DNA of 59,678 nucleotides from an uncultured Verrucomicrobiota bacterium (GCA_902510815.1 CABXDI010000005.1:1-59678), one strand, 5' to 3'. Positions 1 through 10,147 are shown, numbered from the stretch's first letter. The notes: generated by a model not told the origin, from the sequence alone. Translations and numbers: made by a program.

Positions 1-117
1 GAACTCCTCAAAAAGTTGAATTTAGAAGTGACTGCCGGTCGGGCTACGCCTGGTAATTCTGTAAAAAATGACCGCAAGGTAACGTTTTTACCAAACGGAG
101 TTTCATTGCCAAATTAA
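1..117 (+). CDS. C-terminal fragment of a CDS, possibly a sulfatase
   Basis: An open frame enters from the left edge and stops at TAA 115-117, giving 38 residues ending in GVSLPN. The tail contains GRATPGNSVKND. This resembles the 'GRSTPG..QKND' C-terminal tail I associate with arylsulfatases of Planctomycetota and Verrucomicrobiota. That match is from memory and is weak, because no catalytic motif lies inside the window. The gene is on the same strand as the fasciclin genes that follow and is separated from them by about 270 bases. The rest of the gene is outside the window, so the product name is a guess, while the presence of a coding end is likely. Confidence 0.4.
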   Translation, partial: ELLKKLNLEVTAGRATPGNSVKNDRKVTFLPNGVSLPN

Positions 118-384
118 TTAGCGCTTTGAGCTCTAGATATTTTCTCCTCAGTATCATGAGGTTAACGATATCTATTTATTTTTCCTAGAGGTTCTAAAAA
201 ATATTTCGCCTCAGAAATACTATTTTTTCAGGGTATTTTCTTTCTGATTATGTGAGTGAGGTTTGCCTGCGATTTTTTTTCGAATCCAAACTAAAAGGGG
301 ATGCGTTCACTTTACTGAATTCAATTAATCAAGGCCTTGGTTAGAAAATTAACTAACATAAAACTCAATCAAAAAATACTAATT
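118..384. other. Intergenic region before the fasciclin pair
   Basis: No gene is supported here. The region is AT-rich. It has short inverted repeats (CCTCA/TGAGG at about 152-167, and AAATAC...GTATTT around 218-240) but neither has the stem length or U-tract expected of a convincing terminator. An alternative TTG start for the next gene lies at 337. No good sigma-70 promoter was identified. Confidence 0.4.
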
Positions 385-882
385 GTGAAAATATTTAAAA
401 CTCTTCTCACTGCTATTGCGGCAACTTCAATCTTTTTAGGAGCTTCATTAGCAGATCATCATAAGAAAAAAGACATCGTCGATACTGCTGTTGCCAATGG
501 TAATTTTAAGACTCTTGCAGCTGCTCTCAAGGCGGGTGGATTAATCGAAACTCTTAAAGGTAAAGGTCCGTTTACTGTATTTGCACCTAATGATGCAGCA
601 TTCGCAAAGCTACCTAAGGAAACTCTCGCATCTCTTTTGAAGCCTGAAAATAAAGATAAGTTGGTAGATATTCTCACCTACCACGTCGTGAGCGGTGCAG
701 TGCCAGCAAAGGTTGCGGTAACCCTCAAAAAAGCGACAGCTGTCAACAAGAAGGACATTAAGGTAAACAAAAAAGAAGACGGATTATTTTTGAATAAATC
801 AAAGGTAATTGCAACCGACATCAAAGCTAGCAATGGAGTCATACATGTCATTGATTCAGTGCTTTTACCGCCAGCTAAATAA
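385..882 (+). CDS. Secreted fasciclin (FAS1) domain protein
   Basis: One FAS1 domain makes up nearly the whole mature protein: it begins DIVDTAVANGNFKTL, contains the conserved [13 protein letters not shown] core, the TYHVVSG strand and the closing [14 protein letters not shown] motif. FAS1 domains mediate adhesion or matrix interactions outside the cell. I prefer the GTG start at 385 because it places a clean signal peptide at the N-terminus (VKIFKTLLTAIAATSIFLGASLA, in two parts: a basic start and a hydrophobic core). The frame also extends up to a TTG at 337, which would add 16 residues before the signal peptide. Neither start has a Shine-Dalgarno sequence. The next gene is a paralogue 26 bases downstream, so this is a tandem duplication. 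Confidence 0.85.
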   Translation: MKIFKTLLTAIAATSIFLGASLADHHKKKDIVDTAVANGNFKTLAAALKAGGLIETLKGKGPFTVFAPNDAAFAKLPKETLASLLKPENKDKLVDILTYHVVSGAVPAKVAVTLKKATAVNKKDIKVNKKEDGLFLNKSKVIATDIKASNGVIHVIDSVLLPPAK

Positions 883-908
883 TTAGGTAGTACACACACA
901 ACTGAGTC

Positions 909-1661
909 ATGAAAAAACTATTAATCAGTACATTTACAATTGCCGCCCTCATTACGGGTTCAGCTTTTTCCAAGGAGGCATCCAAGGACATTGTTGATAC
1001 TGCAGTTGAAAACGGAAGTTTCAAAACATTAGCTGCCGCTTTAACAGCTGCGGGTCTTGTTGACACTCTCAAAGGGGAAGGCCCATTTACAGTCTTTGCT
1101 CCTAATGACGAAGCATTTGCTAAACTGCCTAAGGGTACCGTAGAATCCCTCTTGAAGCCTGAGAACAAAGCAAAGCTAATCAACATCTTAACTTACCATG
1201 TAGTCAGTGGCAAAGTGCCTGCTAAAGTTGCAGTCACGCTAGAAAAAGCCACCGCAATTAACAAACAAGACATCAAGGTTAAGAAGAAGAAAGCTGGTTT
1301 GTTTTTAAATAAATCAAAGGTGATTGCTACTGATATCAACGCAAGCAATGGAGTCATCCACGTCATAGACAAGGTGCTCCTTCCACCAGAAAAAAAGCAG
1401 GCATCAACAAGTAGCCAAAAACTCATTGAGGTTGCTATTGATAGAGCTGTGCCACTTTTCAACCACGGTCAGCATCAAGCTTGTGCCGCAATCTATGAAG
1501 TTACAGCGCATGCTCTAATGACAATGCCCAAGGGATCAGTTTCTGACAAAGACCGTGCAATGCTTGGTCGTGCTATGAAAATGGTTAATAGTTCAAGGTG
1601 TATGACCACAAATTCATGGACTTTGCGTAAGACTTTTGACGCTATGCTTGCCTCAAAGTAA
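909..1661 (+). CDS. Secreted fasciclin (FAS1) protein with an extra C-terminal domain
   Basis: A signal peptide ([21 protein letters not shown]) is followed by a FAS1 domain at about residues 25-160 that is closely similar to the preceding gene, sharing [25 protein letters not shown] and NGVIHVID. Unlike its neighbour it continues for about 85 residues. This tail (about 165-250) starts [19 protein letters not shown], has two cysteines (in ACAAIYE and SSRCM) and ends [13 protein letters not shown]. It looks helical; I recall similar stretches in Planctomycetota proteins but cannot assign a function. The protein is probably periplasmic or surface exposed. It lies 26 bases after the first fasciclin gene and is followed by a strong terminator at 1687-1719, so the two probably form one operon. 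Confidence 0.85.
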   Translation: MKKLLISTFTIAALITGSAFSKEASKDIVDTAVENGSFKTLAAALTAAGLVDTLKGEGPFTVFAPNDEAFAKLPKGTVESLLKPENKAKLINILTYHVVSGKVPAKVAVTLEKATAINKQDIKVKKKKAGLFLNKSKVIATDINASNGVIHVIDKVLLPPEKKQASTSSQKLIEVAIDRAVPLFNHGQHQACAAIYEVTAHALMTMPKGSVSDKDRAMLGRAMKMVNSSRCMTTNSWTLRKTFDAMLASK

Positions 1662-1686
1662 ATTTAACCGCTGCTAATCTAATTAA

Positions 1687-1719
1687 AACCTGTGAGTGTA
1701 ATGACTCGCAGGTTTTTTT
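1687..1719. terminator. Bidirectional Rho-independent terminator
   Basis: The stem AACCTGTGAGT (1687-1697) pairs with ACTCGCAGGTT (1704-1714) over 11 positions with one G-U wobble. The loop is GTAATG and a run of seven T follows on the plus strand. The minus strand carries an A/T-rich tail as well. It sits 26 bases after the second fasciclin gene and touches the stop codon of the convergent SGNH gene, so it can serve both. Confidence 0.85.
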
Positions 1720-4700
1720 ATTTAATTTTGACCCTAAAGAATTTTCTTTTCTGGGTATTTTTGATAACAGGTTCGTAGGTAGTAATATTAGAATTTGCCG
1801 TAACTGTTGAAATTGTTTTCCAATCTTTAAGATCCTCCGAAACTTCAATTTGATATTCTTGATCAATGATGCTGCCAAATTCAAACCGAAAAGGGTCTTC
1901 TTTAACTACAAGACTCAATGAGGGTTTGACGCTAATGAGTCTTGAAACAACAGACGTGGCATATTCAGGTGAATTTGGGATGAAAGTCGCCTGTAGCACC
2001 TGATTGCCTGATCTCAACTGATCACCGGCTTCAAAAGAATATTCAAAATTACCCTCTAACTCTTTGCCGTTGTAAGACGCATTAGCATTTTGAATTTCAC
2101 TTGTCAGGGCCAATCCTTCAGACCATTCCTGGGGAGGGTTCCAACTAAGAACAGGCTTAATTAGAGGAACTTTATAAGGATAGTGAAACGGGTAAGATTT
2201 GACTCCGCTGGAGATAGAGAAATCTTTATTTCCAAGTTCAAAATCAACAGTCAGATTGACTCCATAGCCTGCTAGGTTTTGATACATTTTTTCAAAGGAT
2301 ATTTTCTGGTCACCGTAGTCAGCGATTTCTTCTAGGAGAATTTTGGATCCACTTTTGATCTGTAACCTAGCATGCGTCCAATCCGGATTAATACCTTCCT
2401 TCGGTGATTGCCATTTAAAGACATTCACCGGATCAGGTTCACCGAAATCTTCGATTAATGGTAACTCCACTGAAGGGAATTGGGACTTGGTTGGTACTCG
2501 GTATCCGGCCAATGAACTCCATATAGGTATTTCCGCTCCGTAATAATTTGCTGTCTTTTGAACGGAAACATCAACCAAAATGCCTCTGCCGTCTTGAACC
2601 TTATCACCTAGCCAATCTTCTTTTGGTATGACAATGGTGGTCTTTTCAATGATACCCTCCCTTTCAATAGAACTAATAAATTGCCCTGGATCATCAAAAG
2701 CCAGCTTGATCTGAATCGGTCCTTTGGCGATTTCGTCTGGTAGTTCATTAGGATCAATGAAAACTACGAGGTTGTCTTTATCATCCATTTCGGCTCTGAT
2801 GCCACGGAATAGTACACCAGTATCAAGTTTCATTTTATATGCCTTATATTCGGGTAGCCCGTCTTCATTTTGAGAGTACTTGAAATAAGTGAATTCCATC
2901 TCATCCATCAGGTAACGACATTCAGCTAGAGCATCTGCAAAGTTTGCTATGCCATGGACCTCTTGATTTTTTACATGAGAAAACCGAATTTCATCGAAGG
3001 CAAGATCCTCGTTGATGAGAGGAATGGCTCCCTTCATTGAAGACAAAATTTCAATGCCTTTTTCTCGATCTGAGAGTGCCTTTGCAAAGTCAGCCATCCG
3101 GTACATTTCAGAGATGGGAATGACCATTTCATCTTCGAATGCTCTGTTTTCGATCTTCCCATCCGGTTTCCGGAATCCGGTAAGCTCTTCCATGCGATCC
3201 TTAATTTGAGCCTCGCCAAAGGCTCGGTTTATCAAGTTTTCGAGCCATTCAGGATCTAATTCCTCAACTGTGGAATCAGGAAGATTGCCTCCTGCCTCCT
3301 TGACTAATCCCCGCAACTCAATTTCAAATTGGCGGCTCTGATCTCTAAGGCTTTCTTGGAGTTTCGGATCGTAGGCCGGATCTGGATAAACTTCTCCAAT
3401 TATAAAGCTATTATTACTTTCTCCGATGCCCTCCTGAATATTTCCCCATGATCGTAACTCGACTGGATCAACATAACCAAGAACTGTGTAACGTTGAGGA
3501 ATATGAATTCTTAGAAATGCTGTAAATGGATCTATTGGAACTACTTTACGACCGATGAAACTGTGAAATTCACTTGATGTGTTATTAAAACTGTTAATAG
3601 AGATTGTAAAGTCTTGTGGATTGTCTAAATTCTCTGGGCTGATTACTATTGGTTCGATCTCAATGTTAACATCAGTTGGGCTTCCAACTGGAACCGGCCT
3701 GCCGTTTTGGTATTCCATCTTAGAAGACTTTAAAATTAATTGAACGTTGAAATTATTTTCGACTAATACATCGGTTAAGTTTTTGACCTTAAACTGCCCT
3801 GAAATGTTATAGCTATTCGTTTCCTGATCTTTGGATGCAGTAATACTTAAGGGTTCTCCAACTAGATCGGAGTAAGTGGAAACACCCTCTTCAATGGCTC
3901 TCTGGCGAAGGGTTGCGTAACTTAGTTTATCTCCGAATGCTTGGTTATAAAGGGGAAGGTAAGCGTTACGGTAACCATTTTCGTTAGGGTGAAAACTACC
4001 CATCATTATAGGGGCCTTAAGATCGAGCCCATCATCATTCATTTCAAACTGACCTCTGTAGTAAAAGAAATGATTATACCAACGATTTGGATCCGTATGC
4101 TCCTCGTCGCCGTCAATTCTAGCATATTCAAATGGTGAATGATATTCTTTCAACCCCGTAATTGAGAATTCATAATTTTGTCCTTCGGTTATAGAATTAA
4201 CACCAATGATTAAATCTTCAGATATGAATGGAATCAAATTTGCAGATATCTCAAAATCTTCCCAACCTAAACGCTTTGCAGCTGCATAAGGTACTTGTAT
4301 GAGTCTCCAGGGTATAGTTATATTTCTAAGAATATCATTTCCGTCATATTTGTATGGAATTCCTAACCCTCCGGTAACTTCTTCGGGATGTTCATAAAGA
4401 GTAATTTTAGTTTCTCTTTCTCCTAAATTATCTCGCATTTTTTGATTTAAAACATCAATGATGAGGGGCTTTATTCGAGAGAATTCAGAGAGACTAAAGT
4501 CATCACAATCTGAGATAAGTCCCAAGTTATCAAGCACTCTATTGGGAGATCCAGCAGTTACATCAGGATAGTTGAACCATGCAATTTCATGAATGTTATT
4601 GATGTTTATGGTTGAGCCTTCGACATGCTTGAAATTAGGCGCGTAATTGGGTTCGCCATCACCGTTAAAATTTCCATTAAAAAAGTCAGACCAGACTCTC

Positions 4701-5998
4701 AGTGTTCTATCAAAGATATTCATCCAACTCTCTTCACCATCGTTAAACATCCGGCCTTCAATTTCATCTGTTCTGATATCGAAATCTCTAATGCAAGGGG
4801 GGCTTAGATGTTCTGCAATTATATCGCCAAACCCTGCGTCATTACCTCCCATATTAATGAAAAGCGCATCGATCGTTTTACTGTCGTTTGTTGTATTTGG
4901 GCCTCTTCTGTTGAGTTGCGTTAATTGACCCCACATCGTTTTAGGGCCTTTGTATTTTTCTTCCTCTATCCGGTCACTTTCATATCTCTCATTATGATTA
5001 ATAGGAGGTAAATAGGCAATTGCGCCACTCCAGGAATAATTTCCAAAATTAATAGCAAAATCTGGGTATTTTGTAATCCATTGCTTTAGTGCGAGCTCGA
5101 AACCGGAATTAATAGATCGATGAGGAGGAAAATCCCAGGACCACGGCATTCCAATTCCTAATAGTGTTGATGGTTCACGCATTGGCCCCCAATGTTGTTC
5201 GTCTTGTCTTTTATGAATCCAAGGTCTTTGTGAGTTTCGATCAGGAGCGCCCTCTCCGGATCCAAAAGAATCTCCAAACATAGCGATAGAAATTTTCCTT
5301 GGATTGATAAAAGAATGAATATTGCCACCTACAAGAACGGTTTCTCCATTTCTTATTTCCTCTCTCCACCAGCGATAGTAAATAGTTACTCCACTACGAT
5401 GCAGAGGTGACTCAATAACTTCTCGATATCTTGTCCCGTGCTTGGGTCTGCTTGGGATAAAAGCATAGTGTTGATTAGCTGATGTTCCTTCGCTAAATTT
5501 TTGAATAATGCTATACTTGTCGACAGGGATGATTGCATAAGGGAGCTCTAATGAACTAAAGTTCTTAGTTAAATCGAAGTCCATATTGTAATTTTCATAC
5601 CATCTATCTAAAAGGTTAGGATCCACTCGGTAAGCTTTTCTATCGCTCTGTCCTTCAGCATAAAGGTTGTCATGAAGTCTAATTGGAGATCTAACATCGC
5701 CTCCTGGGTTAAAATTAGGTGGAGATATAAGGTCATTTTCGAAATTGCTTATCTTCACATAGTAAGTACTATCTCCATCATCAGTTACGATGATCATTCC
5801 TCTCCAGCCTATCATTGGAAATACCGACGGATCAGAGTATCGCTTAATACCAATTTCGTGATCTTTTGAATCAATTTCTGTTTGAGCGTATAGTATTCTG
5901 CCTTCACCATCCCCAAAGTCTGGAATTCCCAACTGCTCAGCAAAGGAATAACATGAGATTAGAATAATAGATAATAATGTCCCAATGATTATTCTCAT
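1718..5998 (-). CDS. Giant secreted SGNH/GDSL-hydrolase-like protein
   Basis: This 1426-residue protein begins with a signal peptide (MRIIIGTLLSIILISCYSFA). Residues about 235-690 carry the SGNH hydrolase blocks: AMFGDSFGSGEG with the candidate nucleophile Ser244, INMGGNDAGFGD near 381-391 for the oxyanion Gly/Asn block, and SFHPNENGY near 668-676 with the candidate His670. SGNH enzymes are esterases, lipases or carbohydrate deacetylases; the substrate cannot be told here. The long remainder is not recognised except the last ~65 residues, which match the Verrucomicrobial C-terminal module (EVSEDLKDWKT...FFRVKIK). The total is several times longer than a usual SGNH enzyme. It lies 46 bases downstream of the CotH gene on the same strand and probably shares its transcript. 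A Cys at position 16 is not in a convincing lipobox. Confidence 0.75.
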   Translation of the reverse strand: MRIIIGTLLSIILISCYSFAEQLGIPDFGDGEGRILYAQTEIDSKDHEIGIKRYSDPSVFPMIGWRGMIIVTDDGDSTYYVKISNFENDLISPPNFNPGGDVRSPIRLHDNLYAEGQSDRKAYRVDPNLLDRWYENYNMDFDLTKNFSSLELPYAIIPVDKYSIIQKFSEGTSANQHYAFIPSRPKHGTRYREVIESPLHRSGVTIYYRWWREEIRNGETVLVGGNIHSFINPRKISIAMFGDSFGSGEGAPDRNSQRPWIHKRQDEQHWGPMREPSTLLGIGMPWSWDFPPHRSINSGFELALKQWITKYPDFAINFGNYSWSGAIAYLPPINHNERYESDRIEEEKYKGPKTMWGQLTQLNRRGPNTTNDSKTIDALFINMGGNDAGFGDIIAEHLSPPCIRDFDIRTDEIEGRMFNDGEESWMNIFDRTLRVWSDFFNGNFNGDGEPNYAPNFKHVEGSTININNIHEIAWFNYPDVTAGSPNRVLDNLGLISDCDDFSLSEFSRIKPLIIDVLNQKMRDNLGERETKITLYEHPEEVTGGLGIPYKYDGNDILRNITIPWRLIQVPYAAAKRLGWEDFEISANLIPFISEDLIIGVNSITEGQNYEFSITGLKEYHSPFEYARIDGDEEHTDPNRWYNHFFYYRGQFEMNDDGLDLKAPIMMGSFHPNENGYRNAYLPLYNQAFGDKLSYATLRQRAIEEGVSTYSDLVGEPLSITASKDQETNSYNISGQFKVKNLTDVLVENNFNVQLILKSSKMEYQNGRPVPVGSPTDVNIEIEPIVISPENLDNPQDFTISINSFNNTSSEFHSFIGRKVVPIDPFTAFLRIHIPQRYTVLGYVDPVELRSWGNIQEGIGESNNSFIIGEVYPDPAYDPKLQESLRDQSRQFEIELRGLVKEAGGNLPDSTVEELDPEWLENLINRAFGEAQIKDRMEELTGFRKPDGKIENRAFEDEMVIPISEMYRMADFAKALSDREKGIEILSSMKGAIPLINEDLAFDEIRFSHVKNQEVHGIANFADALAECRYLMDEMEFTYFKYSQNEDGLPEYKAYKMKLDTGVLFRGIRAEMDDKDNLVVFIDPNELPDEIAKGPIQIKLAFDDPGQFISSIEREGIIEKTTIVIPKEDWLGDKVQDGRGILVDVSVQKTANYYGAEIPIWSSLAGYRVPTKSQFPSVELPLIEDFGEPDPVNVFKWQSPKEGINPDWTHARLQIKSGSKILLEEIADYGDQKISFEKMYQNLAGYGVNLTVDFELGNKDFSISSGVKSYPFHYPYKVPLIKPVLSWNPPQEWSEGLALTSEIQNANASYNGKELEGNFEYSFEAGDQLRSGNQVLQATFIPNSPEYATSVVSRLISVKPSLSLVVKEDPFRFEFGSIIDQEYQIEVSEDLKDWKTISTVTANSNITTYEPVIKNTQKRKFFRVKIK

Positions 5999-6044
5999 TG
6001 AGGCATTAAGAACTCTTTCTAAAATAAAGGCAATTTAATTTATC

Positions 6045-9000
6045 CTAACCCTTCACTACTAATCTAAAAAACCATCTAGTTTCTGTATCAATGGCCATCG
6101 AAGATCTCCACATTTCTTTGATGGTGCCATCGGCGTTAATTGTCGTTGCTTCCAATACAGCAATACCTTTTTTCCATTCCTTGAGGTCCTCAGAAACTTC
6201 AACCGAATATACGAGATCAGTGCTTTGCCCCTGACGGGTAAAGCTAAAAGTAATGTAGTCTTTGGGTTGATCCTCAAGGTCTAAAGTTTGTATTTCTATT
6301 TTAGGAAGGTCTACTCTGGAGGAGGCCTTTGGGTTAGAATTGAGAGCATATTCCATTAGGTTAACGATTCTGTCCCCATCAGGATCCTCAGTTTTTGATG
6401 CGCCTGGACCAAGTCCATTATCTGATGCCCAGGTATTGAAAGTGAGAGCAGCATCTCCTCCCTCAGTACCAGGAGAAGCTATCCCGGAATACCAATTGTT
6501 CGCCTCACCATGATTCTCCTGAGAAACATTTTTAGGATCGCGGAGATTCAAAGTAAAACCGTCACCGTCGGCACTGATAGGCCATGGTTCCTTATCATCA
6601 TAGGTTATTTCGATGATTGGGGTTCCGGCCCCGAAAGAGAGTTTGATGTTCTCTCCGGCATTATCGAGCTTGTTGTCATCCTCCCATTCTCCTGCGATAG
6701 GTAGACCTGCACCATAACGTGATTCGAAGGCGAGGCGGTTCCTGACAATAAGTAAGTAGTCATCCGATTTAATGATACTGCCTGCCTCAAAATCATAGTC
6801 GATTCCCTTGGTGAATCTAAGATTAGTAAGTTCTAAATCAGTATCACTAATGTTCTGGATTTCTATGTATTCAAAGTCAGAGGTGGTCCACTCTTTGTCT
6901 TGTTCAGATTGGCTAGCTCCCTTTGGGTGGTAACTGATCTCGGTAATTCTAAGAGAGTTGATGTAGTCAATGGTGTCTGGGTTTGCGACTTTGAATTGGA
7001 TAGGATCTGACCAGTGACTCCACCGACCTTCTTTGTCCTGATGTCTTACTCTTGCTCTATAACTTCTGCCGACTCTTGCATCTGTAGGTGAGAATTGATA
7101 ATTAGAATCAAAACTTTCTATTTGTCCTGAGAGCGCTGGATTCTCAATTTCATAAATGTATGGATTTTTTGTTATATAGCCTTCAATCGTTGGATTGTAG
7201 ACTTCTCCCAAACGCCATTCCATGGCGGCAAAATCACTATTAGATTGGCTACGGTAATTACTGGATGAAAACTTTAGATCGTCTACTTGGTAATTCTGAT
7301 TTCCTGTGAATGTAATTGTTGGTTTTTGAGGAATTGAGCTAGTATCTCTAAGGATACTCGAGCGCATCCAATTACCTCTGGAAGTAATATATCTTCTTAA
7401 AACCTCCATCATCCCAGCAAAGTTCTTAGTAGAAGCAACGTCGTAGTAACGATCCTTGTGGTTGAGCCTTGGGTGGTTATCCCATAGGCGCCGATCCGCT
7501 TCGACTAGTGTGGGCCCTTCCGGTGACCAAACATCATGGGCCATTTCATCAATGAGCTTGTATCCTTCATCTTCATTATATATGAGGTCCATGATTTCGC
7601 GGACTCTGTTCCTGTAGTCAGTCCTGAAAGCTGAGTTGTTTGCAACTTTGTTTTTGAAATCATGATTTCCATTCCCATACATATTATTGGCCCATGTGAG
7701 GTCAAGGTCCCAAGGATGGACCTGAAACTTATTGGTTTCAGGGTTGTGGTAATAATAATAATTTTTCCCATAGGCGATATCATAATGATGAATTCCCTCA
7801 ACGATAGTCCTATAACTTAGGTATTTTTCGACATCCAAATTTTCCCGCCACCAGTCAGCGTTGGGGTTTTGATTGCGGTAGCCTCTGATAAAGTTGGAAA
7901 CATCGGACCGGTTCTTGACCTGTGTTGGTCCTTGATTATTTGAGGTTCCGTTGTGACCCTCAATCTTGTAAAGATTACCATCTGGCATTCCATGTTCGTC
8001 AAGGAATTGGCCATCCATTTGTTCTATGGCAAGAAAAAGTCCATAGTAGTCAGTGCTGTACTGATCATTACCCGTCGGGCTTTCATCATCGATAACGTAA
8101 AATTGCAAGTAGTGGGTATTGCATGCCTCAACACCACATAATTCAAAGAGTTTAAACCCAACACTTTCGAAGAGTCCTTGTTCTCCACGGTGGTTAAAAT
8201 TTACCTGCTGAACAATCGAGGAAAAGTTCAACTTGTCCCATGTGGTCTTGTATTTATTTCCAGCTCTGTTTCTAGCCTGGAATCGTCTTCCGCGGTTGAA
8301 GTCAAATTTCCAGAAATTTTTACCGTACTGGTAACGATGAACTCCTCCCCTTGGGCGGTATCTTATATGGTCATAAACTTTTCCATCATAAACGAGAGTT
8401 CCTTTCCATTGATATTCAGAACCTCCGTAGCCACCGAATTGGGATGCGGTTACTGATGAAGCTTTGGTCAATAGGAAATAGGTTGGAATGCTGGACATGA
8501 GAGATCCAGGGAAAGTAATTTTGGATCCATTTCTTCTTACTGACCCACTCCAGTCAGGAGTCCCATCATAAACAAAGTAGGCAAAGTTATGATTGGTGTC
8601 GTCATCATAAGGTCCTCGTATGGAGATTCCCGTTACATCTGTCGCTAGAATTCTGTATCGGATGAGACGTCTATTTTTTTGCAATGATTTTGCTATCTTT
8701 ACGGTAAAGATGTCATCTCCGGCCTGAGCGTCTCCGTTTGTTCCGTTATCGAGCATTTCAAGGACAGACCATTGGCTCTTGTATTCTGGATCTTCTATCT
8801 CGATATAGTTTCCTGGCTCAACAACTTGGTATTCAAGAGAGACGCCGGATATGCCCTCGCTATCTGTAACCTTAGCCGTAATGAGAACTTCCTCGTTGGA
8901 AAGAATGGTCTTGTCTCTTTCAAGTTCGCGTTCTGTTGGTCGGTGATTGACCTGTCTAATTTGTGGTGGAGCTTTTAAGGAATAGGATCGGTTCCTGGAC

Positions 9001-10112
9001 CCAGGAGTAGGACTGGCATTAGAAATTTCTCCTCCAACCTCACCTATAAGCTCAAGATCAAAACTCATGTCGCTACTATTAGCGCTTCGCTGATGAACCT
9101 CGACCGCGATCACATTCGTGCCGTTAATGAATAAGCTTGGAGATACACTATGCTCGAAAAAGTTTCTTTCGTTTGACCCTCCTTGGCTCCTGGATGCTAA
9201 AGTTTCCGCATTAATTGGTCCCGCAGGCATAGAATCTCGAAAAGCTTCAACTCCATTAACATAGACCACGGCGCCGTCATCACGGACAAGTCGGAATAGC
9301 ATGCTTGAAAAACCGTCCACTTGTGAGACTTCGATGCTTTTCCTAAAGTAGGTAGTTATCGCTCTTGGAGCTGTGCTGAAGTCTCCATCTCCATCCCCGA
9401 CGAGAGTTGCTTCATCACCTTCATTATAACCGAGCTGAGAAGGTCCGCTCTTCCATCCTTCTTTGTTTGTTGAATCTTTTGTCCAGTCAGTTCCGGTCAG
9501 ATCAGAATCATTATCAAGGTACTGCCATTCATCTCCAGAGACGATAAACTTTTTTGGGCCACCAGCTACAGTAGCTGTCGTTACAGGGAATCCTGAAGCA
9601 CGCCAACTTCCTCCAAGATTATTATCTAGTGAAGGATTAATGAGCTCAATGGATGGACTTGCTTCATCCGCCCCTTTTAAGTCTCCTACAGTAGGCCATG
9701 GAAAACCTAAAGAATAGTCAACTTCATCGATTCTATTTCCCTCGGCATCTCGGAGAACAATTTTTTCTCCGGAGTTTTTCAGAGTTGTGTTGTTAGCGAA
9801 TGGTCCAAGGGCATCACCAAAATTAAAGATTTCATCCAAGGTGCTTGGGTCTTCTGCGATAACTATATAAGAATCAGCCTCCAATATAGTTCCCGCTTCA
9901 AACTTGTAATCAATGCCATCAGAGAAATACCATGATGAAATATCAATACTTACGTCAGTGTTATTATAAAGTTCTATAAATTCTGCTCGAAGCGTTTTGT
10001 CATCTTCATCGTAATGAATTTCATTGATAGTGATGGGGCTCGCATTGAGGGGTAGTGAAATGAAACAAAATAGGCTAAAGCTTAATAACTTTAGTTTGAT
10101 ATGGGGGGTCAT
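6045..10112 (-). CDS. Giant secreted lamin-tail/CotH-kinase protein
   Basis: This 1355-residue protein has a signal peptide (ending LPLNA). A lamin-tail domain (LTD) spans about 25-140 (ITINEIHYDEDDKTLRAEFIELYN). A jelly-roll-like segment near 250-360 contains RLVRDDGAVVYVNG. A CotH domain spans about 540-920, with YDHIRYRPRGG, the DGNLYKIEG segment and the acidic WDLDLTW motif near 801-807. An Fn3-like stretch (RARVRHQDKEGRWSHWS) is near 1018-1038. A second LTD spans about 1053-1170, followed by the C-terminal EVSEDLKEW...WFFRLVVKG module. Spore-coat CotH proteins are atypical secreted protein kinases; activity here is an inference. The gene is divergent from the FG-GAP gene at 10265 and precedes the SGNH gene. 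A truncated paralogue lies at 33070. Confidence 0.85.
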   Translation of the reverse strand: MTPHIKLKLLSFSLFCFISLPLNASPITINEIHYDEDDKTLRAEFIELYNNTDVSIDISSWYFSDGIDYKFEAGTILEADSYIVIAEDPSTLDEIFNFGDALGPFANNTTLKNSGEKIVLRDAEGNRIDEVDYSLGFPWPTVGDLKGADEASPSIELINPSLDNNLGGSWRASGFPVTTATVAGGPKKFIVSGDEWQYLDNDSDLTGTDWTKDSTNKEGWKSGPSQLGYNEGDEATLVGDGDGDFSTAPRAITTYFRKSIEVSQVDGFSSMLFRLVRDDGAVVYVNGVEAFRDSMPAGPINAETLASRSQGGSNERNFFEHSVSPSLFINGTNVIAVEVHQRSANSSDMSFDLELIGEVGGEISNASPTPGSRNRSYSLKAPPQIRQVNHRPTERELERDKTILSNEEVLITAKVTDSEGISGVSLEYQVVEPGNYIEIEDPEYKSQWSVLEMLDNGTNGDAQAGDDIFTVKIAKSLQKNRRLIRYRILATDVTGISIRGPYDDDTNHNFAYFVYDGTPDWSGSVRRNGSKITFPGSLMSSIPTYFLLTKASSVTASQFGGYGGSEYQWKGTLVYDGKVYDHIRYRPRGGVHRYQYGKNFWKFDFNRGRRFQARNRAGNKYKTTWDKLNFSSIVQQVNFNHRGEQGLFESVGFKLFELCGVEACNTHYLQFYVIDDESPTGNDQYSTDYYGLFLAIEQMDGQFLDEHGMPDGNLYKIEGHNGTSNNQGPTQVKNRSDVSNFIRGYRNQNPNADWWRENLDVEKYLSYRTIVEGIHHYDIAYGKNYYYYHNPETNKFQVHPWDLDLTWANNMYGNGNHDFKNKVANNSAFRTDYRNRVREIMDLIYNEDEGYKLIDEMAHDVWSPEGPTLVEADRRLWDNHPRLNHKDRYYDVASTKNFAGMMEVLRRYITSRGNWMRSSILRDTSSIPQKPTITFTGNQNYQVDDLKFSSSNYRSQSNSDFAAMEWRLGEVYNPTIEGYITKNPYIYEIENPALSGQIESFDSNYQFSPTDARVGRSYRARVRHQDKEGRWSHWSDPIQFKVANPDTIDYINSLRITEISYHPKGASQSEQDKEWTTSDFEYIEIQNISDTDLELTNLRFTKGIDYDFEAGSIIKSDDYLLIVRNRLAFESRYGAGLPIAGEWEDDNKLDNAGENIKLSFGAGTPIIEITYDDKEPWPISADGDGFTLNLRDPKNVSQENHGEANNWYSGIASPGTEGGDAALTFNTWASDNGLGPGASKTEDPDGDRIVNLMEYALNSNPKASSRVDLPKIEIQTLDLEDQPKDYITFSFTRQGQSTDLVYSVEVSEDLKEWKKGIAVLEATTINADGTIKEMWRSSMAIDTETRWFFRLVVKG

Positions 10113-10147
10113 CTTGAGCGGTTTGGGGATTTAGCTTTATTTTTTGG

